A DNA stretch of 64,000 nt from JAHEDH01 sp963745865 (GTDB lineage: Bacteria; Actinomycetota; Acidimicrobiia; Spongiisociales; ZC4RG35). Shown in pieces: positions 57,715 to 64,000 of this stretch (positions are counted from its first letter, which is position 1; each line of letters begins with the position of its first letter). A program made the position numbers and the translations under genes. The notes below the pieces were generated by a model. The model was given only the letters and a program-made list of their open reading frames with translations. It was not told the origin of the DNA and did not search any database. Where the stretch lies: NCBI GenBank assembly GCA_963745865.1, contig CAVUYZ010000004.1:434001-498000 (forward strand). The letters run 5' to 3'.

Positions 57715-57802
57715 GCTCGCAGCGGGTGCGGGTGTCGGTCCGGTCTGACCGGTCTTGACGTTATTTGTGTGTTTCGTGGGGCGTGGTCGACACTCGCCCG
57801 TG

Positions 57803-57808
57803 TAAGGT
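57803..57808 (+). promoter_or_regulatory. -10 box TAAGGT near the livH start
   Basis: TAAGGT ends 9 bases before GTG 57818. This is slightly longer than the other leaderless cases. Confidence 0.45.
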
Positions 57809-57817
57809 CTCTCGCCA

Positions 57818-59206
57818 GTGGCCTCACGAAACGCACTTGCATCGACTCCTTCGCGAACGACCGTTCGATTGGTCGGGTCGCTCCTGATCCTGATGTCTGC
57901 GTTGCTCCTGTTCCCCCAACTCGGCGCATTCGCTCAGGAGTCCGGGGGAGAGGGATTCGCCACAACACTCCAATATGAGAACGTCGACGGTGACCGGGTG
58001 CCCATCGAGGGCGGCCGTGTGACCATCGCCGACGCCGACGGGGCCATCATCGCCCAAGGGATCTCGGATGCGGAAGGTGCCATTGCGGTCGCGCTTCCCG
58101 GGCCGGGCACGTACACGGTCACGCTCGACACGGAGTCCCTCCCCGAGGGTGTGATCCTGCGTGACCCCGAACGGCTGACGACCGAGACGAACATCAACCC
58201 CGGTCAGACCGGTCGCACCATCTTCGCCCTGATCTCCGGCAATGTCGTCATCGAAGACGATGCCGGTTCCTTCACGCTCAGGCAGGTCGTCCAACTCTCG
58301 GTCGAAGGCCTCAAGCTCGGCCTCTTCCTCGGGATGGGCGCGATCGGTCTGTCGTTGATCTTCGGCACCACCGGACTGGTCAACTTCGCCCACTCGGAGA
58401 TGATCGTGTGGGGGATGCTGGTGGCGTACTTCTTCAATTTCTACGGCTTCGCCGGATTCCTCGGCTTCATGGAGGGGTGGCCGGCGCCATTCGGTGCCGG
58501 CATGAACCTGGCGTTCGCCGCGCTGTTCGCGATCGTCGCGGGTGCGGGCATGGGTTACGCCGCCGATCGTTTCGTCTTCGGGCCGCTCCGCGAGCGGGGT
58601 GTCTCTCTGATCTCCCAGATGGTGGTCACCATCGGTCTGTCGCTCGTGCTGCGGTACGTGTTCCTCTTCATCTTCGGCGGGAGTCCCCGGTTCTTCGCCG
58701 ACTACACCGCACAGTCGGGCATCCAGATCGGCATCATCGACATCACTCCGAAGGACCTCATGACCGCCGGCATGTCGATTGTCATCCTCATCGGCGTCGG
58801 GCTCCTGCTGATCAACACGAAACTCGGAAAGGCGATGCGGGCGGTGTCGGACAACCGCGATCTCGCCGAGTCCTCGGGAATCGACGTCCAGAGCGTGATC
58901 CGCAGTGTGTGGGTGCTGGGCGGAGCGCTCGCCGGCCTGGGTGGGGTCTTCATCGGTCTCAGCGAGCAGGTGAGCTGGAACATCGGGTTCCGGATCCTGC
59001 TCCTCATCTTCGCCTCCGTCATTCTCGGTGGGCTGGGCACCGCATTCGGCGCACTGGTCGGGGCGCTCGTCGTCGGGGTCGGCATCCAGGTCTCGACGAT
59101 CTTCGTTCCGACCGAACTGAAGAACGTGGGTGCGCTCGTCATGCTCATCGTCGTGCTGGTCTTCCGGCCGCAGGGCATGCTCGGCCGCGCAGAGAGAGTG
59201 GGGTAG
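57818..59206 (+). CDS. livH: branched-chain amino acid-type ABC permease LivH with extracytoplasmic N-terminal domain
   Basis: The 462-residue protein has a first helix or signal (LVGSLLILMSALLLFPQLGA), then an exported beta-rich domain (residues 45-150; VPIEGGRVTIADADGAIIAQ, GPGTYTVTLDTESLPEGV) like a carboxypeptidase-regulatory fold. The LivH permease core follows (GLSLIFGTTGLVNFAHSEMI, AVSDNRDLAESSGID, RPQGMLGR). It forms the membrane channel with LivM. The added exported domain is uncommon in model LivH proteins. livM, livG and livF follow directly; no substrate-binding protein gene is present. Confidence 0.9.
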   Translation: MASRNALASTPSRTTVRLVGSLLILMSALLLFPQLGAFAQESGGEGFATTLQYENVDGDRVPIEGGRVTIADADGAIIAQGISDAEGAIAVALPGPGTYTVTLDTESLPEGVILRDPERLTTETNINPGQTGRTIFALISGNVVIEDDAGSFTLRQVVQLSVEGLKLGLFLGMGAIGLSLIFGTTGLVNFAHSEMIVWGMLVAYFFNFYGFAGFLGFMEGWPAPFGAGMNLAFAALFAIVAGAGMGYAADRFVFGPLRERGVSLISQMVVTIGLSLVLRYVFLFIFGGSPRFFADYTAQSGIQIGIIDITPKDLMTAGMSIVILIGVGLLLINTKLGKAMRAVSDNRDLAESSGIDVQSVIRSVWVLGGALAGLGGVFIGLSEQVSWNIGFRILLLIFASVILGGLGTAFGALVGALVVGVGIQVSTIFVPTELKNVGALVMLIVVLVFRPQGMLGRAERVG

Positions 59207-59209
59207 CGG

Positions 59210-60218
59210 ATAAGAGTTATCGCCGTCGACTGGGGCTTCATCCTCGATCAGTCATTCAACGAGGCATTCGATTTCAACGCGATCCTCTACGCCCTGGCCG
59301 CCATCGGGCTCAACGTCCACTTCGGATATGCGGGTCTGCTCAACTTCGGGCAGGTCGGCTTCGTCGCCATGGGCGCCTACGGAATGGGCTTGTCCGTGAC
59401 CCTGTGGGGACTCAATCCGTTCCTCGCGGTCGTGGTCGGGATGGGTTTCGCGGCGATCTTTGCTCTGATCCTCGGTTTGCCCACGTTTCGGCTCCGGGCC
59501 GACTATCTGGCCATCGTGACCATCGCCGCCGCCGAGATCGTCAGCTTGATGGCCCGCTCGACGCTGCCTGCGCCCCATCACCCGCGGCGCAGAGGGACTC
59601 AACGAGTTCATCGGCCCCTTCCGCGAGCTGAGCCCGTTCAGGCGAGCGCCACATACGGCTTCGGCCCATTCCAGTGGCGGGGAGCCCAGTTCTTCGCATC
59701 TTCGTCGGGTGGATCCTCGTTGCCCTGTGCCTGCTGCTCGTCGCCCAGTTGATGCGCTCGCCGTGGGGTCGGGTGGTCAAAGCGATCCGCGAGGACGAGG
59801 ACGCCGCCCGGGCGCTTGGCAAGAACGCCTACTGGTACAAGCTCCAGGCGCTGATCCTCGGTGGCGTCATCGGCGGCATCGGAGGAATGGTGCGGGCATG
59901 GGGAACGCCACCGTGCAGCCAGATTTCTTCGTTGCCCCGCTGACCTTCTTCTTCTGGCTGGTGCTCATCCTCGGTGGAGTCGGGCGGGTGTGGTCGCCGG
60001 TGGTCGGGATCGTCATCTACTGGTTCCTGATCACCTTCATTCAGAACATGGGGCGCCAACTCGTCGACACCGGAACGCTCCCGACATCGATGATGGACCC
60101 GAGTCAGATCGATCAGATCCGGTTCTGGATCGTAGGCCTCGCACTGGCATTGCTGATGGTCTTCCGACCTCAGGGAATCTTCGGGTCACGAGAGGAGATG
60201 GCTCTCGATGCCCGCTGA
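59210..60218 (+). CDS. livM: branched-chain amino acid-type ABC permease LivM, several frame errors
   Basis: The permease core is clear: AIGLNVHFGYAGLLNFGQVG, PTFRLRADYLAIVTIAAAEI, AIREDEDAARALGKNAYWYK and the end IVGLALALLMVFRPQGIFG. Frame changes near 59580, 59660 and 59900 split it; the corrected protein has about 335 residues and 8-10 helices. The start is uncertain: the frame opens right after the livH stop with an ATA and no standard start is visible, so an error may have altered it. It overlaps livG by 11 bases. Confidence 0.82.
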
Positions 60219-61062
60219 CGTATTCGAGGGAGTCGCTTGGGAGCCCGGCGTCTCGAAGCCGGATCCGATCCTGGTGGTCGAGACGTCAGCGGGCATTCGG
60301 CGGACTCAAGGCGGTAGACGTCGAGCAGCTCGAGGTCCAGCGGGGGGTGATCACTGCCCTCATCGGTCCGAACGGGGCAGGAAAGACCACCTTCTTCAAT
60401 CTCCTGACCGGTTTCGATCAGCCCGATACCGGCACTGCGCTTCGACGGCAGGATGCGACCGGACAGGCGTCGCATGAGCTGGCTCGCCGAGGGATGGTCC
60501 GCACCTTCCAGCTCACCAAGGCGCTCACGAAGCTCTCGGTCATAGAGAACATGAAGCTCGGTGCGACGGACAGACCGGGGAGCACTTCTGGCCGTCACTC
60601 ATCGCTCCGCTGTGGCGCAAACAGGAGCAAGAGATCGAACAGCGAGCTGACGAGTTGCTCGCGAGATTCAAGCTGGATCACATGCGCGACGAGTATGCCG
60701 GTACGCTCTCGGGCGGCCAGCGCAAGCTGCTGGAGATGGCGCGTTCGCTCATGGCGGATCCGTGCTCATCATGCTCGACGAGCCCATGGCCGGTGTGAAC
60801 CCCGCTCTGACGCAGTCACTGCTCGAGCACGTCAAAAGTCTGCGGACAGGGGATCACGGTGATGTTCGTCGAGCACGACATGGACGTCGTACGGGACATC
60901 TCGGACTGGGTGGTCGTGATGGCCGAGGGCAGGATCATCGCCGAAGGGCCCCCCGAGTCGATCGGACAGAACCAGGCGGTGGTCGACGCCTATCTCGGCC
61001 GTCACCACGACGCTCCGCTCGATTTCGATGACGACACCGCGGCCGAGGAAGGAGGCCGATGA
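60208..61062 (+). CDS. livG: ABC transporter ATPase LivG, many frame errors
   Basis: The cytosolic ATPase energises the LivHM channel. Walker A is LIGPNGAGKTTFFNLLTGFD, the LivG-type motif ARRGMVRTFQL follows, then the signature GTLSGGQRKLLEMARSLMAD, Walker B LIMLDEPMAGVNPAL and VMFVEHDMDVVRDISDWVVV. At least four frame changes (near 60290, 60585, 60760 and 60850) break the gene; the repaired protein has about 285 residues. An N-terminal extension (MPADVFEGVAWEPGVSKPD) precedes the usual start. It ends with an ATGA overlap with livF. Confidence 0.85.
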
Positions 61063-61786
61063 CCGAACCTGCTCGTACATCGAGAACGTCGTCGCCGGTT
61101 ACATTCCTGGGGTGAACATCCTCAACGGCGTCAACCTCGAGCTCGCACCTGGCGAGCTCGTCGGGATCATCGGACCAAACGGGGCGGGCAAGTCCACGAT
61201 GCTCAAGGCGCTGTTCGGTCTGATCTCGGTCACGAGTGGGGACGTCATCTACAAGGGCGACGACATCTCGAATCTCAAGGCCCACGAGCTCGTGGAGCGC
61301 GGGATCGGCTATGTCCCCCAGAACAACAACGTCTTCCCGAGCCTGACCGTCGAGGAGAACCTCGAGATGGGCCTGTTCCTGCGGCCGTCGCGAACCAAGG
61401 AGCGCATCGCCGTCGTCACCGAGATGTTCCCCCGGCTGGGGGAGCGGCTCAAACAGCGCGCCGGTTCGCTGTCGGGTGGTGAGCGCCAGATGCTGGCGAT
61501 GGGGCGGGCATTGATGATGGAGCCTGAGGTCTTGCTGCTCGACGAGCCGTCGGCGGGCCTGTCGCCGGCGCTTCAGGATCAGGCATTCATCCGCACCAAG
61601 CAGATCAACAGCTCGGGCGTCGGCGTCATCATGGTCGAGCAGAACGCCAGTCGTTGTCTGCAGATCTGCGACCGCGGCTACGTTCTCGACTCGGGCCGCA
61701 ACGCCTACACCGATACCGGCGAGAACCTCCTGAATGACCCCAAGGTCATCGAGCTCTACCTGGGAACCCTCACCAAGCCCCACTGA
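61059..61786 (+). CDS. livF: ABC transporter ATPase LivF, one frame error
   Basis: The second ATPase of the transporter has IENVVAGYIPGVNILNGVNL, Walker A GIIGPNGAGKSTMLKALFGL, the LivF motif GYVPQNNNVFPSLTVEENLE, the signature GSLSGGERQMLAMGRALMME and Walker B LLLDEPSAGLSPAL. An indel near 61075, within the first residues, separates the ATG 61059 from the main frame. Length is about 242 residues. The gene ends the liv operon; no periplasmic binding protein gene follows. Confidence 0.9.
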
Positions 61787-61927
61787 GATATCTGCGGGGA
61801 CTGAATCCACTGCACCCCAACGCCGGACCCTCTGCGTGGTGCGGTGTCGGGGCAGCAACTCTTGTCGTGACTTGTGGGGGCGACGCTGTGTAGTACCGCA
61901 CAATTGTGATTCACGGCGTGTTCTCGA
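61787..61927 (+). other. short intergenic stretch after livF
   Basis: No gene or clear terminator is visible. It leads into the tandem repeats. Confidence 0.5.
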
Positions 61928-62054
61928 ATCCCCCTTGGCGTGCTGGCGCACGCCTGTTCCCCCGAGGGGGAACAAACAATGACGCTCTGTTTGTCCCTGC
62001 GGAGGGGGGACGGGGTCCGTCCTGCGAACCCAGGGGGGCGTTGGTGCGAGCGAG
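61928..62054 (+). repeat. structured tandem repeat, unit 1 (127 bp)
   Basis: The unit begins ATCCCCCTTGGCGTGCTGGC and contains a GGCGTG/CACGCC hairpin, a G-rich GGAGGGGGGACGGGG tract and a GGGTCCG/CGAACCC near-hairpin. It is nearly identical to the next two units. Confidence 0.85.
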
Positions 62055-62178
62055 ATCCCCCTTGGCGTGCTGGCGCACGCCTGTTGCCCCGAGGGGAACA
62101 GACAATGACGCTCTGTTTGTCCCTGCGGAGGGGGGACGGGGTTCGTCCTGCGAACCCGGGGGCGTTGGTGCGAGCGAG
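62055..62178 (+). repeat. structured tandem repeat, unit 2 (124 bp)
   Basis: Same order of elements. The first hairpin is 62064-62081 (6-bp stem); the second is GGGTTCG-TCCTG-CGAACCC at 62139-62157 with a perfect 7-bp stem. Differences from unit 1 are mostly homopolymer length changes. Confidence 0.85.
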
Positions 62179-62294
62179 ATCCCCCTTGGCGTGCTGGCGC
62201 ACGCCTGTTGCCCCGAGGGGGGACAAACAATACGCTCTGTTTTGTCCCTGCGGAGGGGGGACGGGGTTCGTCCTGCGAACCCAGGGGGGCGTTG
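62179..62294 (+). repeat. structured tandem repeat, unit 3 (about 116 bp, 3' truncated)
   Basis: The unit repeats the same two hairpins and G-rich tract but stops at GGGGGGCGTTG, lacking the GTGCGAGCGAG join that ends units 1 and 2. Unique sequence follows, then the VOC gene. Confidence 0.85.
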
Positions 62295-62365
62295 TAGCCG
62301 GGTCTTCGACACATCGGGGGGTGTGGGCGCATAGGGTGGACGCAGCGGCACATGTGAGGAGTGAA

Positions 62366-63149
62366 GTGGAGTTCTTGCCCGGGACCTTTTCGTGGATCGA
62401 CCTGGCCACGGATGATCAAGCCGCCTCTGAGCGGTTCTACACCTCGCTCCTCGACCTCGACTCCTATCACGCCCCGATCGATGGTGGGGGCCACTACGTG
62501 ATGTTGACGAAGGACGGCAAAGGCGTCGCCGGGATCGGAGCCAAACCCGACCCCGGCATGCCGACGGCGTGGCAGTCGTACATCCACGTCGACGACGTCG
62601 ACGAGACCGCTGGACCGCGTCGAGGAGCATGGCGGGACCGTCATCATGGGGCCATTCGATGTGATGGAGAGTGGGCGGATGGCGGTGATCGCCGATCCGA
62701 CCGGGGCGGTCGTTTCGTTGTGGCAGCCCGGTGCCCACGGCGGCGGTGAGGTGTTCAACGAGCACGGGACCCACACGTGGAACGAGTTGATGACCAGGGA
62801 CGTCAGCACCGCTCTGGAGTTCTATCGCGACCTGCTCGGGTGGACCTACTCGGAGATAGCCATGGGTGATCAGGGCTCCTACCACGTGATCAACGTCCCA
62901 GGCAAGGACGGAGATCCCACCAATGGCGGGATCATGGGCATGACCGGGATCGTTCCCGATGAGGTTCCACCGCACTGGGACGTCTATTTCTGGGTCGATG
63001 ATGCCGATCCTGCCATCGAGCGGGCTGTGTCCCTCGGTGGCTCGATCGTTGCCGGCCCGATGGACACCAGCGGCGGCCGCCTGGCCTATCTCGCCGATCC
63101 TCAGGGTGGGATGTTCTACGTGATCACTCCGTCGATCCCGGCTCCGTGA
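62366..63149 (+). CDS. tandem VOC (glyoxalase-fold) protein, one frame error
   Basis: The protein contains two VOC modules. Module 1 begins GTFSWIDLATDDQAASERFY; module 2 is HTWNELMTRDVSTALEFYRD with a His/Glu metal-site pattern, HWDVYFWVDD and GGRLAYLADPQGGMFYVI. Related actinobacterial proteins are annotated as glyoxalase/bleomycin-resistance-like or hydroxylase accessory proteins; the substrate is unknown. One base near 62605 breaks the frame; repair reads LDRVEEHGGTVIMGPFDVM, giving about 260 residues. GTG 62366 follows a GAGGA ribosome site 5 bases upstream. Confidence 0.83.
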
Positions 63150-63162
63150 TCGGACAGCGATC

Positions 63163-63168
63163 TACGCT
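63163..63168 (+). promoter_or_regulatory. -10 box TACGCT, leaderless start of the RidA gene
   Basis: TACGCT ends 6 bases before ATG 63175, with no ribosome site. Confidence 0.5.
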
Positions 63169-63174
63169 CGGGCG

Positions 63175-63558
63175 ATGAATCGATCGATCCAACCACGAGG
63201 TATCGCCGCGCCCGTGGCCAACTACGCACATGCGGTACTCAGCGAGCAACCCGGGCGAATCCTCCACACCTCGGGTGTCGTCCCGATCGCCCCGGACGGC
63301 ACGGTTCCGGTCGCGGTCGGCGAGCAGGCCGCCGCGGTCTGGGGCAACCTCGCAGCCATCCTCGAAGAGGCGGAGATGAGCGTCACCGACATCGTCGCAG
63401 TCACCACGTATGTGGTGGTCGGCGCCGACCTGGGAGCCATCATGGCGGCTCGTGACTCGGCGCTGGGCGGACACCTGGCGGCATCGACGCTGGTGACCGT
63501 CCCGGCCCTCGCCCGACCCGAGTGGCTCGTCGAGATCTCCATCGTTGCGGTGGTGTGA
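63175..63558 (+). CDS. RidA family (YjgF/UK114) protein
   Basis: The 127-residue protein has the RidA fold: ANYAHAVLSEQPGRILHTSG, AAVWGNLAAILEEAEMSVTD and a C-terminal LARPEWLVEISIVAVV with the catalytic-type Arg. RidA proteins hydrolyse reactive enamine/imine intermediates from PLP enzymes, although subfamilies differ. It is convergent with the amidohydrolase gene (2 bases between stops). The leaderless box sets the start. Confidence 0.9.
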   Translation: MNRSIQPRGIAAPVANYAHAVLSEQPGRILHTSGVVPIAPDGTVPVAVGEQAAAVWGNLAAILEEAEMSVTDIVAVTTYVVVGADLGAIMAARDSALGGHLAASTLVTVPALARPEWLVEISIVAVV

Positions 63559-63560
63559 GC

Positions 63561-64000
63561 TCAGTCGGCGACGATGGTCTCGACCCGTGTTTCGGCAACG
63601 ACCTTCCCTCGGTGGACCACGGTCCGTCCGGGTGGCTGGTCGGCGATGGCCTCGCGCGCCGACGAGGCGTCGATCGCCACGAAATCTGCGGGTGAGCCGG
63701 TCTCGAACGTGATGCTTCGGCGGTGGGTCAGTCTGCGTACCGAGTCGGTGATCATCTCGAGGGCACGATCTGGTGTCTGGTGACAGACGGCGACCAGCAG
63801 CGCTGCCGTCTCCAGCGGATCGCACCGTCCGATCGAGAAGAACGGGTCCTGGACATTGTCCGCACCCCCGGCGACGTTCACGCCGGCGTCCAGAAGAGCG
63901 GCGATTCCGGCCGTCGCCCTCGGTGGAGCCTGTGCGACTCCCCTTGCCTGGAGGAACAGGTTTGTTCTTGGCAAGGTGACCACCGAGATGCCGGCCTCGG
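63561..64000 (-). CDS. amidohydrolase, cytosine-deaminase-like (5' end outside window)
   Basis: The frame is open to the right edge and gives the C-terminal 145 or so residues. GVNVAGGADNVQDPFFSIGR contains the late metal-site Asp, and GRCDPLETAALLVAVCHQ and SPADFVAIDASSAREAIADQ, given here in parts, fit the CodA/atrazine-type amidohydrolase group. It hydrolyses a cyclic amide or amino-heterocycle; the substrate cannot be named. A neighbouring RidA gene fits a deamination role but is not proof. The start lies beyond 64000. Confidence 0.8.
   Translation of the reverse strand, partial: EAGISVVTLPRTNLFLQARGVAQAPPRATAGIAALLDAGVNVAGGADNVQDPFFSIGRCDPLETAALLVAVCHQTPDRALEMITDSVRRLTHRRSITFETGSPADFVAIDASSAREAIADQPPGRTVVHRGKVVAETRVETIVAD

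Noticed and set aside
61928..62294. CRISPR array
   Set aside because: Units are about 120 bp and abut directly, with no unique spacers and no cas genes nearby.
60935..62809. 624-residue minus-strand frame with repeated Arg/Pro-rich peptides
   Set aside because: The peptide repeats come from the DNA tandem repeats, and the frame also runs through livF. No start signal or family fits.

Overview
The window is about 64 kb of GC-rich chromosomal DNA from an actinobacterium. Actinomycetota-type genes include a GuaB1-type CBS-containing GMP reductase homologue, a mycothiol-dependent isomerase-family protein, polyphosphate glucokinase, an F420-type luciferase-like oxidoreductase, and MoeZ with a Mec-CysO-CysM cysteine pathway. 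The order tRNA-Thr, tRNA-Met, rpmG, MaoC dehydratase, tRNA-Trp, secE, nusG, rplK, rplA also matches mycobacteria. A deep-branching class such as Acidimicrobiia is plausible but is only an inference. No prophage, CRISPR array or plasmid functions are visible; the only mobile element is one IS1182-like insertion.

Layout. 1-10 kb: groES-groEL, a mycothiol-type enzyme, GuaB1, an LLM oxidoreductase/glycogen synthase/DUF3291 operon on the minus strand, a MidA-like methyltransferase and an S10 peptidase. 10-16 kb: lipoprotein, a very large secreted subtilase, HtpX. 16-24 kb: translation block (tRNA-Tyr, -Thr, -Met, tuf, rpmG, a double-hotdog MaoC protein, an ECF sigma/anti-sigma pair, tRNA-Trp, secE, nusG, rplK, rplA, L10 leader, rplJ, rplL). 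24-36 kb: aminopeptidase N, serB, a secreted beta-propeller/FG-GAP pair, gnd, ppgK, hflX. 36-47 kb: malic enzyme with a phosphotransacetylase-like domain, tRNA-Sec, a HTH membrane protein, a 2-hydroxyacid dehydrogenase, a TSUP transporter, a short structured transcription unit, metB facing a cystathionine beta-synthase, otsA-otsB, ctaA. 47-52.7 kb: a sulfur-carrier cysteine operon (moeZ, DUF4395/CxxC protein, mec, cysO, cysM), a ROK kinase and an L,D-transpeptidase. 52.7-54.5 kb: the IS. 54.5-64 kb: a DUF255 thioredoxin-like protein, a group 1/2 sigma factor, a liv-type ABC transporter, three structured 120-bp tandem repeats, VOC, RidA and a partial amidohydrolase.

Functional themes. Central carbon and storage: glgA, gnd, ppgK, otsAB, maeB. 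Sulfur: reverse transsulfuration (metB with CBS) plus the CysO route; serB makes serine from the same O-phosphoserine that CysM can consume. Protein quality control: GroES/EL, HtpX, several peptidases. A selenocysteine tRNA shows that the organism probably makes selenoproteins, although none is evident here.

Two general points matter to a reader. First, at least 25 genes, including essential rplA and rplJ, are split by single-base shifts, most explained by one extra base and often in a short homopolymer; I treat these as sequence errors and give the whole-gene span, so exact protein sequences near the junctions are unreliable. Second, about 19 genes have a TANNNT -10 box only 6-9 bases before the start codon and no Shine-Dalgarno sequence, which indicates widespread leaderless transcription and helps to fix starts.
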